Source: an uncultured Bacteroides sp. (GTDB lineage Bacteria > Bacteroidota > Bacteroidia > Bacteroidales > Bacteroidaceae). From it: 19,584 nt of DNA. The notes beneath the pieces are model-generated. The model saw only the letters and a program-made list of their open reading frames with translations. It was not told the DNA's origin and ran no database searches. The stretch's first letter is position 1. The number at the start of each line of letters is the position of its first letter. This document shows, in pieces, positions 1 to 6,400 of this stretch. The stretch spans positions 1 to 19,584 of the forward strand of contig CAKUYM010000041.1 in the NCBI GenBank assembly GCA_934716785.1, written 5' to 3'. The translations under genes and the position numbers were made by a program.

Positions 1-637
1 CGAAAGATGTCCCGTCACGATAGGAGACAATGCCCACGTTCGGTTCGAGGGTAGTGAACGGATAATCGGCAATCTTAGGTTTTGCCGCTGAGATAGATGA
101 AAGCAGTGTGGATTTTCCCGCATTCGGAAAACCTACCAAACCGACATCGGCAAGCAGCTTCAACTCCATGATAACGGTCATTTCCTGCATAGGCTCTCCC
201 GGCTGCGCAAAACGCGGAGCCTGGCGGGTTGCCGTCTTGAAATGCCAGTTGCCCTGACCGCCACGGCCGCCTTTGAGCAGAACCACCTCCTGCCCGTCTT
301 CCGTTACGTCACAAAGATACTCTCCGGTCTCGGCATTATACACCACCGTTCCGCAAGGCACTTCTATGATCTTATCTTCGCCGTCTTTCCCGAAACTACG
401 GTTCTTGCTACCCGATTCGCCATGTCCCGCCAGTGCATGACGGTCATACTTCAGGTGGAGCAATGTCCAGTAATTACGGTTGCCGCGCAAGATGATATGG
501 CCTCCTCTTCCGCCATCGCCCCCGTCGGGACCTCCATTAGGAACATATTTCTCGCGCCTCATGTGCGTAGAGCCTCTTCCACCTTTACCAGAGCGGCAGT
601 ATATCTTTACGTAATCAACAAAATTAGACTCAGCCAT
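1..637 (-). CDS. obg: GTPase Obg/CgtA, 5' part (runs off the window)
   Basis: Obg is a ribosome-associated GTPase that acts in late 50S assembly and stress control. Reading leftward from the ATG at 635-637, the frame is open to the window edge and gives 212 residues. Residues 1-158 form the glycine-rich Obg fold, with runs such as [12 protein letters not shown] (residues 35-46) and [13 protein letters not shown]. The G domain then begins, with the P-loop GFPNAGKS at 169-176 and a switch I region [10 protein letters not shown] at 191-200. Roughly the remaining G domain is outside the window. It lies downstream of adk with an 84-bp gap that contains a strong hairpin, so part of its expression may depend on read-through from hpt-adk. 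Family identity is certain from the motifs; only the 3' part is unseen. Confidence 0.96.
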   Translation of the reverse strand, partial: MAESNFVDYVKIYCRSGKGGRGSTHMRREKYVPNGGPDGGDGGRGGHIILRGNRNYWTLLHLKYDRHALAGHGESGSKNRSFGKDGEDKIIEVPCGTVVYNAETGEYLCDVTEDGQEVVLLKGGRGGQGNWHFKTATRQAPRFAQPGEPMQEMTVIMELKLLADVGLVGFPNAGKSTLLSSISAAKPKIADYPFTTLEPNVGIVSYRDGTSF

Positions 638-663
638 ATACTTGTTCTATATTCTATAAAGTT

Positions 664-708
664 AAAAGGCCAGCAGCCAAAGCAAAACTCCCTTGGCTTA
701 CTGACCTT
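664..708 (-). terminator. Hairpin between adk and obg, terminator- or attenuator-like
   Basis: On the minus strand, 14 bases after the adk stop, two arms at 693-708 and 666-680 pair over about 15 bp (two G-T wobbles and one bulged A) around a 12-nt loop, and the 3' arm ends in CCTTTT followed by AACTTT. This looks like an intrinsic terminator, though the T run is short. Because obg lies directly downstream on the same strand, it may be a partial terminator that lowers obg expression relative to adk. Confidence 0.6.
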
Positions 709-721
709 ATTTGAATAATTA

Positions 722-1291
722 TTATAATTTGTCTACAGCCTTGCAGATTTCTGCAAAGATACCTTCCATCGTGCCCAAGCCGTTGATGTGCTGGTATTTC
801 TTTTCGTTCTTGTACCAGTCGATCAGCGGAGCAGTCTGTGAATGATATACCGTCAGACGTTTCTTGATAGTCTCTTCGTTATCGTCTGCACGACCGGAGT
901 CTTTGCCGCGTTTGATCAGACGCACCATCAGTTCATCTTCAGGCACTTCAAGATCCAACATTACAGAAACATCCTGTCCGCGTTCCGCCAACATTTTCTT
1001 TAATGCTTCCGCCTGTGCAATTGTTCTTGGGAAACCATCGAAAATTACACCTTTACTATCTTTAAAGCTATCAAATACGCTTGCCAGAATATCAATCATC
1101 AACTCGTCAGGAATCAATTGGCCTTGATCGATGTAACCTTTAGCAGTTTTACCCAGCTCTGTACCGTTCTTGATCTCTGCACGCAATACATCTCCCGTAG
1201 AGATATGGTTGATTCCATACTTTTCTACAATACGCTCGCTCTGTGTTCCTTTTCCTGAACCCGGAGCACCGAAAATTACAATGTTCAACAT
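722..1291 (-). CDS. adk: Adenylate kinase
   Basis: Catalyses ATP + AMP to 2 ADP in the cytoplasm and balances the adenylate pool. The 189-residue protein carries the P-loop GAPGSGKG at residues 8-15, the AMP-binding STGD segment at 31-34, DGFPRT at 85-90 and the LID/arginine segment RLIKRGKDSGRADD at 124-137. It has a short LID without a zinc-binding cysteine cluster, which matches the short-type enzymes; 189 residues is normal for this group. The ATG at 1289-1291 gives the P-loop at the expected distance from the N-terminus. It follows hpt by 116 bp and precedes obg, so the three are probably one transcription unit with a hairpin before obg. Confidence 0.98.
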   Translation of the reverse strand: MLNIVIFGAPGSGKGTQSERIVEKYGINHISTGDVLRAEIKNGTELGKTAKGYIDQGQLIPDELMIDILASVFDSFKDSKGVIFDGFPRTIAQAEALKKMLAERGQDVSVMLDLEVPEDELMVRLIKRGKDSGRADDNEETIKKRLTVYHSQTAPLIDWYKNEKKYQHINGLGTMEGIFAEICKAVDKL

Positions 1292-1297
1292 CTTGTT

Positions 1298-1323
1298 ATT
1301 TACTATTTAACGATTTACTATTT
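1298..1323. repeat. Repeated ATTTACTATTT motif before adk
   Basis: The 11-mer ATTTACTATTT occurs at 1298-1308 and again at 1313-1323, just upstream of the adk start on the minus strand, where it reads AAATAGTAAAT. The same 11-mer occurs before the sigma-54-type activator gene at 11024-11034. It produces a very A/T-rich leader. Function unknown. Confidence 0.6.
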
Positions 1324-1407
1324 ACCATTAAAACTGGTACCTATCTTATTTTTTATTTAATTTGCTACTGTTATGTGACTGTCATGTAGTTCTTTAGTCT
1401 ACTACCG

Positions 1408-1944
1408 TTAGTCTACCACTGTGTAGATATCGGGGTAGTTTCGTCCGAAACCGTCATAATCGAGCCCATAGCCTACGATAAAGTCGTTCGGGATATTCAT
1501 TGCCACATATTCGATATTAAGGTCCACCTTCAGCTTTTCCGGTTTCACCAACAGGGAAGCGATATGTATTTCCTTAGGATTGCGCGTGCCCAACGTATCC
1601 AACAGGCGTTGCATAGTCAGCCCCGTATCCACAATATCTTCTACAATAACCACCGTGCGTCCGGCAATATCCTCATTAAGCCCTATCACCTCTTTGATGA
1701 CTCCGGTGGAGGTCACTCCCTGATAAGAAGCCAATTTCACGAATGAGATCTCGCAAGGGATTGTGACATGTTTCAACAAATCAGCGGTAAACATGAACGA
1801 ACCGTTCAGCACACTAAGGAAAAGCGGATTCTTTCCCGCCAAATCACGGTTAATTTCGTTCGCTACGCGAATTACTTCTTTCTGAATATCTTGTTCCTTA
1901 ATAGAAACAGTAAATAGTTTGTCTTTTATCTGAATGGTATCCAT
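1408..1944 (-). CDS. hpt: Hypoxanthine phosphoribosyltransferase
   Basis: Salvages hypoxanthine (and usually guanine) to IMP/GMP using PRPP in the cytoplasm. The 178-residue protein has the type I PRTase PRPP-binding loop VVIVEDIVDTGLTMQ at residues 98-112, an SFVKLASY segment near 67-74 and the base-binding NDFIVGYGLDY at 153-163. Length and motif spacing are normal for bacterial HPRT. The ATG at 1942-1944 follows a -7 box at 1971-1978 by a short A/T-rich leader. The gene probably leads the hpt-adk-obg unit. Its 3' end shows a small 14-bp imperfect duplication (1394-1421) that repeats the stop codon region. Confidence 0.97.
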   Translation of the reverse strand: MDTIQIKDKLFTVSIKEQDIQKEVIRVANEINRDLAGKNPLFLSVLNGSFMFTADLLKHVTIPCEISFVKLASYQGVTSTGVIKEVIGLNEDIAGRTVVIVEDIVDTGLTMQRLLDTLGTRNPKEIHIASLLVKPEKLKVDLNIEYVAMNIPNDFIVGYGLDYDGFGRNYPDIYTVVD

Positions 1945-1970
1945 AACCGATAATTAAAAAAAAGTTGTCG

Positions 1971-1978
1971 CAAAAATA
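1971..1978 (-). promoter_or_regulatory. Bacteroides -7 promoter box for hpt
   Basis: On the minus strand this reads TATTTTTG, an exact match to the Bacteroides primary sigma -7 consensus TAnnTTTG, 26 bases upstream of the hpt ATG. A clear -33 TTTG at the expected distance is not visible, so the call rests on the -7 box and its position. Confidence 0.55.
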
Positions 1979-2122
1979 CAATTTTTATTCCACTTCGTGC
2001 ATCATCTTCAGTAAATTCTTCGAAATAAAGAGAGAATCAGGCGATACTACACTTGGATATAACTTCAAATAAAATAGAGCGGATTCACAATATCATGTGT
2101 TTTAGCTGTTCAAAATCAGGGA

Positions 2123-2542
2123 TCATCGGTTAAATATCAAATCAAGCCCTTGATTACGATAAAAGTCAAAACGAGTATCGCTTGATATGAGTGGCAGATG
2201 TTCTGTGATGGCATAGGCGATAATCACATGATCGGAAGGATCTTTGTGCCTTGTATTTCGTTCAATTCCATTCGTGCATATGTCTGCATGTGCTCTTTTT
2301 TTCAAGGGAAGTATTTTGATATAAAACTCTTTTTCAATCGAATTAACCATCACTTCTACTGATTTCCAACGTTTAGAACACAATCCCTTGTTTCTATATC
2401 CCACAATTAATTCGCGAACAGACTCAATGCTCATATACAACAGAGCATCAGGCTCTTCGAGCAAAGATAACACATCCCGACTCAACGAGTCTACATCTGT
2501 TGCAAGATAGACAAAGATGTTCGTGTCTATAAGATACCTCAT
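2123..2542 (-). CDS. PIN-domain protein, VapC-like toxin candidate
   Basis: A 139-residue PIN domain, the fold of VapC-type ribonucleases that use clustered acidic residues to hold Mg2+ and cut RNA. It opens with the typical YLIDTNIFVYL (residues 3-13), giving D6. The other likely active-site acids are E44 (VRELI), D101/D104 (KDPSDHVIIAYA) and D122 (ISSDTRF), so no catalytic residue appears lost. Its ATG lies two bases after the stop codon of a 48-residue Lys-rich protein, the usual antitoxin-toxin arrangement. Two 60-base stretches counted (2161-2220 and 2341-2400) are 43% and 33% G+C, against 55% in a nnr stretch (3301-3360), which suggests that the pair arrived separately from its neighbours. 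RNA target and toxicity are inferred. Confidence 0.88.
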   Translation of the reverse strand: MRYLIDTNIFVYLATDVDSLSRDVLSLLEEPDALLYMSIESVRELIVGYRNKGLCSKRWKSVEVMVNSIEKEFYIKILPLKKRAHADICTNGIERNTRHKDPSDHVIIAYAITEHLPLISSDTRFDFYRNQGLDLIFNR

Positions 2543-2544
2543 TA

Positions 2545-2691
2545 CTACAATAAGAACTTAGGATCGTTTACAATCAAACTACCCTTCAATCTCCTTGCAG
2601 CTTCAAGAGTTCTACTCACTTTTTTCTTCTTCGGCTTCTGCACTTTGGCTTTAGCTTCCTTTTCTTCCGATATTTTCTTTTTTACTTCCAT
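2545..2691 (-). CDS. Small Lys-rich protein, probable antitoxin of the PIN toxin
   Basis: A 48-residue frame from the ATG at 2689-2691 to TAG at 2545-2547, two bases before the PIN-gene ATG. The N-terminal half is highly charged (for example EVKKKISEEKEAKAK, then KPKKKK), and the C-terminal half RTLEAARRLKGSLIVNDPKF looks like a short toxin-binding segment: one helix and then a strand. I see no recognisable DNA-binding domain (no RHH, AbrB or HTH pattern), so how the operon is autoregulated is unclear. Position, size and near-zero spacing are the main support for an antitoxin role; this is inference. The reading frame stays open upstream to an in-frame TAG at about 2764, but no convincing earlier ATG precedes it and the promoter box lies inside that stretch. 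Confidence 0.7.
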   Translation of the reverse strand: MEVKKKISEEKEAKAKVQKPKKKKVSRTLEAARRLKGSLIVNDPKFLL

Positions 2692-2703
2692 AGTCCTCGG
2701 ATG

Positions 2704-2711
2704 CAAATCTA
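2704..2711 (-). promoter_or_regulatory. Bacteroides -7 box just before the antitoxin start
   Basis: On the minus strand this reads TAGATTTG, an exact TAnnTTTG match, ending 12 bases before the antitoxin ATG at 2691. A start site some 5-8 bases past the box would leave a leader of only a few bases, close to leaderless. No clear -33 TTTG was found 19-21 bases upstream. Confidence 0.4.
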
Positions 2712-2770
2712 AGGTAAACCTAATTTTATTAATGTAATCCGGCTTTCCTGTAGCAAAGATAATCTATTTC

Positions 2771-2792
2771 ATCCTAATGTTTGAATTAGGAT
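2771..2792. promoter_or_regulatory. Inverted repeat between the divergent antitoxin and nnr genes
   Basis: ATCCTAAT (2771-2778) and ATTAGGAT (2785-2792) form a perfect 8-bp dyad with a 6-base spacer. It lies about 80 bases upstream of the antitoxin start and about 145 bases upstream of the plus-strand nnr start. It could be an operator for either unit; there is no T run to suggest a terminator. Confidence 0.4.
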
Positions 2793-2901
2793 AGTTAAAT
2801 TATAGATAATAATAACTTATCCAACAATATCCTACACTTGTTTCCACCACGATTTACAAGTTTTCTTCCCGCCACAAACGGGAAAAGTCAGAAGAATCAT
2901 G

Positions 2902-2909
2902 TACATTTG
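2902..2909 (+). promoter_or_regulatory. Bacteroides -7 promoter box for the NAD(P)HX repair gene
   Basis: TACATTTG followed by TGG matches the TAnnTTTG consensus, 28 bases before the ATG at 2938. A 6-bp dyad (TTCCCG at 2866-2871, CGGGAA at 2879-2884) overlaps the place where the -33 element should be, and no good TTTG is seen there, so this promoter may be activator-dependent or blocked by a bound protein. Confidence 0.5.
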
Positions 2910-2937
2910 TGGTTCGAAAAACTAAAAGAATATTGCA

Positions 2938-4449
2938 ATGAAGATATTTCCAAGTAGCAGCATCAAGAAATTGGACGCTTATACCATTGAGCACGAGCCC
3001 ATTGCGTCAATAGACCTGATGGAGCGTGCAGCAACAGCATTGACCAAAGCCATTACGGACAGATGGAGTACGGCAACGCCCGTCACTGTTTTTGCAGGAC
3101 CGGGCAATAATGGCGGAGACGCCCTTGCCGTAGCCCGCATGATGGCAGAAAAAGGATATAAGACGGAGGTATATCTCTTCAACACGAAAGGAAGTCTTTC
3201 GCCCGACTGCCAGACGAATAAAGAGCTGGTGGAGATGATGGAAGAGGTCGAATTCCACGAAATCAGTACACAGTTCGTTCCACCGACATTGACACCGGAG
3301 CATCTGGTAATCGACGGACTGTTCGGCTCCGGTCTCAATAAACCGTTGAGCGGTGGATTCGCAGCCGTAGTAAAATATATCAATTCTTCTCCCGCCACGG
3401 TAGTGGCCATCGACATACCTTCGGGGCTGATGGGAGAAGAGAATACCTTCAACGTCAAAAGCAACATTATCCGTGCCGATGTCACCCTCAGTCTCCAACT
3501 GCCGAAACTGGCTTTTCTCTTTGCCGAGAACGCCGAGTTCGTAGGCGAATGGGAACTATTGGATATCCGGCTGAGCGAAGAGGGAATCGAAGAGACGGAG
3601 ACAAACTACGAGATGCTGGAGATGGAGGAAATCCGTTCGCTCATCAAGCCGCGCAAACAGTTCGCGCATAAAGGAAACTTCGGCCACGCACTGCTGATAG
3701 CAGGCTCGAAAGGAATGGCGGGCGCATCGATACTGGCTGCCCGTGCCTGCCTGCGCTCCGGCGTAGGATTGCTCACCGTGCATGCACCGATATGCAACAA
3801 CGGCATCCTGCAAACTTCCGTGCCCGAAGCGATGGTAGAGACCGATGCCAGCGAAGATTACTTTGCCGTGCCTACCGATACCGACGATTACCAAGCTGTC
3901 GGCATCGGCCCCGGACTGGGACGGAGTGAGGAAACGGAAGCTGCCCTTATCGAGCAACTCGAGCATTGCCAAACTCCCGTCGTACTGGATGCCGACGCAC
4001 TGAATATTCTCGCCAACCATCGCCACACGCTCACACACCTGCCGAAAGGGTCTATCCTCACCCCTCACCCGAAGGAGCTGGAACGCCTGACCGGCAAGTG
4101 CCAAGATTCTTACGAGCGCCTGATGAAAGCTTGCGAACTGGCGCACACCGCCCACGTGCACATTATTTTGAAAGGTGCCTACTCCGCCATCATCACCCCC
4201 GAAGGCAACTGCTTCTTCAACCCGACAGGAAACCCCGGAATGGCAACCGGCGGCAGTGGTGATGTGCTTACCGGTGTCATCTTGGCACTGTTGGCACAAG
4301 GTTACTCCACCGAAGAGGCTGCCAAAATAGGAACATATATACATGGATTGGCGGGAGATATCGCCCAAAAAAAACAAGGCATGACCGGGCTGATAGCAAG
4401 TGATATCGTCACCTGCCTGCCTGCAGCTTGGCGACTTGTAAGCGAATAA
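2938..4449 (+). CDS. nnr: Bifunctional NAD(P)HX epimerase/dehydratase (nicotinamide nucleotide repair)
   Basis: Repairs hydrated NADH and NADPH: the N-terminal half epimerises NAD(P)HX and the C-terminal half dehydrates it using ADP or ATP. The 503-residue protein has the full fused layout. The YjeF_N part (about 1-220) shows FAGPGNNGGDALAVAR at 52-67, DGLFGSGL at 126-133 and DIPSGL at 159-164. The ribokinase-like YjeF_C part (about 230-500) shows KGNFGHALLIAGSKGMAGAS at 245-264, GIGPGLG at 322-328, LTPHPKE at 374-380 and the phosphate-binding NPGMATGGSGDVLTG at 432-446. The ATG at 2938 follows a promoter box by 28 bases. It is divergent from the toxin-antitoxin pair. A weak hairpin and six Ts right after the stop may end the transcript. 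Confidence 0.96.
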   Translation: MKIFPSSSIKKLDAYTIEHEPIASIDLMERAATALTKAITDRWSTATPVTVFAGPGNNGGDALAVARMMAEKGYKTEVYLFNTKGSLSPDCQTNKELVEMMEEVEFHEISTQFVPPTLTPEHLVIDGLFGSGLNKPLSGGFAAVVKYINSSPATVVAIDIPSGLMGEENTFNVKSNIIRADVTLSLQLPKLAFLFAENAEFVGEWELLDIRLSEEGIEETETNYEMLEMEEIRSLIKPRKQFAHKGNFGHALLIAGSKGMAGASILAARACLRSGVGLLTVHAPICNNGILQTSVPEAMVETDASEDYFAVPTDTDDYQAVGIGPGLGRSEETEAALIEQLEHCQTPVVLDADALNILANHRHTLTHLPKGSILTPHPKELERLTGKCQDSYERLMKACELAHTAHVHIILKGAYSAIITPEGNCFFNPTGNPGMATGGSGDVLTGVILALLAQGYSTEEAAKIGTYIHGLAGDIAQKKQGMTGLIASDIVTCLPAAWRLVSE

Positions 4450-4484
4450 AAGTTAAGAACTTACCGTTTTTTCAATAACTTCAT

Positions 4485-4492
4485 TAACTTTG
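4485..4492 (+). promoter_or_regulatory. Bacteroides -7 promoter box for the DUF4831 gene
   Basis: TAACTTTG is an exact TAnnTTTG match in the gap after nnr. Initiation a few bases downstream would give a leader of about 110 nt that consists almost entirely of the 22-bp repeats at 4516-4611. The -33 position shows no TTTG. Confidence 0.5.
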
Positions 4493-4515
4493 TTTTCTAA
4501 ATCAGTAAAAGAGAA

Positions 4516-4611
4516 TCAAATCTGTAAGGAAAGAAAGTCGAATCAATAAGAAAAGAGAATCGAATCCATAAGAGAAGACTATCGAATTAGTAAGAAATAG
4601 GAGAATCGAAT
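4516..4611 (+). repeat. Tandem 22-bp repeats forming the leader of the DUF4831 gene
   Basis: Imperfect units start at 4516, 4538, 4560, 4582 and 4606 (spacing 22, 22, 22 and 24). Each opens with TCGAAT (TCAAAT in the first) and continues with a TAAG core and a purine-rich AAAGAGAA-like segment. The fifth copy is only the TCGAAT hexamer and runs straight into the start codon at 4612. Unit length is not a multiple of three and each full unit carries TAA, so the tract is not coding. Confidence 0.85.
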
Positions 4612-5682
4612 ATGAGAAAATTAACTATCATAGCAACAGGAGTCCTCATGGCAACTTCCGTTTATGCACAAACCGAGGTATTGACGGGCATCACCCGTGG
4701 CAAGGATTATGGGGTAGTGTACAGCCTTCCCCAAACCCAGATAGAGCTTGAGGTAAAGGTAAATAAGGTAAACTATACTCCGGGGGAGTTTTGCAAATAT
4801 GCCGACCGCTATCTGCGACTGAGCAACGTGTCTGCCGATCCCGAAACGTATTGGGAGCTGACCGGTGTAAAAGTTAAATCCGTAGGAGTGCCCAACAGCG
4901 AAGCTACCTATTTCGTCAAACTGAAAGATAAGACGTCGGCTCCACTCATGGAACTGACCGAAAGCGGCCTCGTCAAATCGATCAATGTGCCTTATAGCAC
5001 GAGTGCTCCTGCGAAGAAAAGCAGCGCGACCACTCCGGCTACCCCGCAGAAAGTGAATCCGCGCGACTTCCTGACCGAAGAGATCCTGATGGCAGGATCT
5101 ACCGCCAAGATGGCAGAATTAGTGGCCAAAGAAATATACAACATCCGCGACAGCAAAAACGCCTTACTGCGCGGACAGGCAGACAATACGCCTTCGGACG
5201 GTGCACAGCTCAAGATTATGCTCGACAACCTGAATATGCAAGAGGAGGCCATGACCAAAATGTTCTCCGGCATACTGGACAAAGAAGAGAAGACATTCAC
5301 CATCCGGCTTACGCCCGACAAGGAATTCAATAACGAAGTGGCCTTCCGCTTCTCCAAGAAGTTGGGCGTGGTTGCCAACAACGACTTGGCAGGAACTCCG
5401 TTCTACATCAGTCTGAAAGACCTGAAGACGGTGAAGATACCTCAAGAAGACGGGAAAAAGAAAAAAGATATGGATGGAATCGCCTACAACGTGCCCGGAC
5501 AAGCATTGGTCACACTGACTGACGGCAAGAAAAAGCTATACGAAGGCGAACTTCCTGTCACCCAATTCGGAGTTATCGAGTATTTGGCTCCCGTATTGTT
5601 CAACAAGAACTCTACTATCAAAGTGTACTTTGACCCGAATACCGGCGGCTTGATCAAAGTAGACAGAGAAGATAGCAAATAA
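4612..5682 (+). CDS. Secreted DUF4831 family protein
   Basis: A 356-residue exported protein of unknown function that resembles the DUF4831 family found mainly in Bacteroidales. Residues 1-19 form a signal peptide (charged MRK, hydrophobic core, then VYAQ), with cleavage likely after A19; there is no lipobox cysteine, so it is probably periplasmic. The N-terminal part is mostly beta-type (GVVYSLPQTQIELEVKV), followed by a low-complexity Ser/Ala/Thr/Pro linker around residues 130-145, then a helical segment and a second beta-rich region ending near INVP-like and YNVPGQALVTL motifs. No enzyme motif is apparent. It is the first gene of a probable two-gene unit with the small membrane protein 22 bases downstream. 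Its leader is made of 22-bp tandem repeats. Family assignment is from recall of the conserved N-terminal pattern. Confidence 0.8.
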   Translation: MRKLTIIATGVLMATSVYAQTEVLTGITRGKDYGVVYSLPQTQIELEVKVNKVNYTPGEFCKYADRYLRLSNVSADPETYWELTGVKVKSVGVPNSEATYFVKLKDKTSAPLMELTESGLVKSINVPYSTSAPAKKSSATTPATPQKVNPRDFLTEEILMAGSTAKMAELVAKEIYNIRDSKNALLRGQADNTPSDGAQLKIMLDNLNMQEEAMTKMFSGILDKEEKTFTIRLTPDKEFNNEVAFRFSKKLGVVANNDLAGTPFYISLKDLKTVKIPQEDGKKKKDMDGIAYNVPGQALVTLTDGKKKLYEGELPVTQFGVIEYLAPVLFNKNSTIKVYFDPNTGGLIKVDREDSK

Positions 5683-5704
5683 AAACATTTAAAATATAAA
5701 ATTT

Positions 5705-5992
5705 ATGGGCGGCGAAGGACATATGCTCGACATGATACGTCGGTTGAGCGAAGGACGGGAACATTCCCGACTGCGACAAGAGCGTACTAACAAGAAGTTG
5801 AAGCATATGAACCGAGCCGGAGAGCACTATTCATTGCCCGACATCAGCCATGAAGAAATGGGGCATATCATCAACGACTCTAAAAAGAAAAGGGAGAAAG
5901 ACAGCAACTATTTCGTATGGGGAACGCTTATCTGTATGGGGGCGCTTGTTGCAGTTGCCGTGATACTATGGGCTGTCTTTATTAAATCATAG
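5705..5992 (+). CDS. Small single-pass membrane protein, unknown function
   Basis: A 95-residue protein not recognised as a named family. Residues 1-70 are highly charged and rich in Arg, Lys, His and Glu (for example RRLSEGREHSRLRQERTNKK). Residues about 72-92 form one hydrophobic helix (YFVWGTLICMGALVAVAVIL), followed by a short FIKS tail, a tail-anchored layout with the charged part probably cytoplasmic. Start is uncertain: the ATG at 5705 is used here, and another in-frame ATG lies at 5723. It follows the DUF4831 gene by 22 bases. Its last codons and stop lie inside a 17-bp direct repeat that recurs at the end of the convergent PqqD-like gene. Confidence 0.75.
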   Translation: MGGEGHMLDMIRRLSEGREHSRLRQERTNKKLKHMNRAGEHYSLPDISHEEMGHIINDSKKKREKDSNYFVWGTLICMGALVAVAVILWAVFIKS

Positions 5993-6034
5993 CGGCACTA
6001 AAAATCACAGCAGCATCTATTAAATCATAGCGGC
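5980..6034. repeat. 17-bp direct repeat carrying the stop codons of two convergent genes
   Basis: TATTAAATCATAGCGGC occurs exactly at 5980-5996 and again at 6018-6034, with a degenerate third copy (AAATCACAGCAGC) at 6002-6014 between them, so the tract behaves as an imperfect 18-20 bp tandem repeat. The first copy holds the TAG of the plus-strand membrane protein gene (5990-5992); the last holds the TGA of the minus-strand PqqD-like gene (6025-6027). Confidence 0.85.
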
Positions 6035-6372
6035 GCCATCAACTTTATAAATCCATCCTTCTGCATCTGATGAAGATAGGCAGATATACGCGACTCGTAG
6101 CCCGGTTCATTCTGAAAATGGTCTGCGAGTCTTTCTATAATCTCGCCCACCGTACGTTTCCCGTCTATCAGTTCCCACACAGCCGTACCGTGTTCTTCCA
6201 GATGCACATGAAGCTCCTTCGACATCCCCTTCGGCACAAGGAATCGCTGCATCCACGAATACTTAAAACGGGGAAAGGAGAGCACGATTGTCTCCCCTTC
6301 CCGTTCGGCTGTAATATGTTCACTGCGGCAGGGAATGGCCTTTAACAGGTTTATTTTCTCTTTGGCAGCCAT
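6025..6372 (-). CDS. PqqD-like small protein
   Basis: A 115-residue protein with a PqqD-like winged-helix pattern: an N-terminal strand pair with Arg and Phe residues, the central LEEHGTAVWELIDGKRTVGEIIERLADHF (about 58-86, as two short pieces: EEHGTAVWELIDGKRTV then GEIIERLADHF) and a final helix-wing ending in KDGFIKLMAPL. PqqD domains normally bind peptide substrates of radical-SAM or other modifying enzymes (RiPP recognition elements). No PQQ or RiPP modifying enzyme is seen nearby, so the function here is open. It lies 28 bases downstream of the MFS transporter and is probably cotranscribed with it. It is convergent with the small membrane protein, with stops sitting in copies of the same repeat. 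Confidence 0.78.
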   Translation of the reverse strand: MAAKEKINLLKAIPCRSEHITAEREGETIVLSFPRFKYSWMQRFLVPKGMSKELHVHLEEHGTAVWELIDGKRTVGEIIERLADHFQNEPGYESRISAYLHQMQKDGFIKLMAPL

Positions 6373-6400
6373 ATAGCTTCTTATTGTTATTTATTATTTC

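Noticed and set aside
242..718. A 158-codon plus-strand open frame at the left edge
   Set aside because: It is opposite the Obg N-terminal domain, whose glycine-rich motifs and P-loop are unmistakable on the minus strand.
2692..2763. Longer antitoxin frame extending upstream of 2691
   Set aside because: The frame is open to an in-frame TAG but offers no ATG or GTG, only a TTG inside the -7 box, and the stretch overlaps the likely promoter.
3556..4377. A 273-codon minus-strand open frame inside nnr
   Set aside because: It is a mirror frame of the NAD(P)HX dehydratase domain, Cys/His/Gln-rich, without any known family pattern.
4450..4472. Intrinsic terminator right after nnr (AAGTT/AACTT hairpin then six Ts)
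   Set aside because: The stem is only five A/T-rich base pairs with a three-base loop, and four bases separate it from the T run; too weak to call as a feature.
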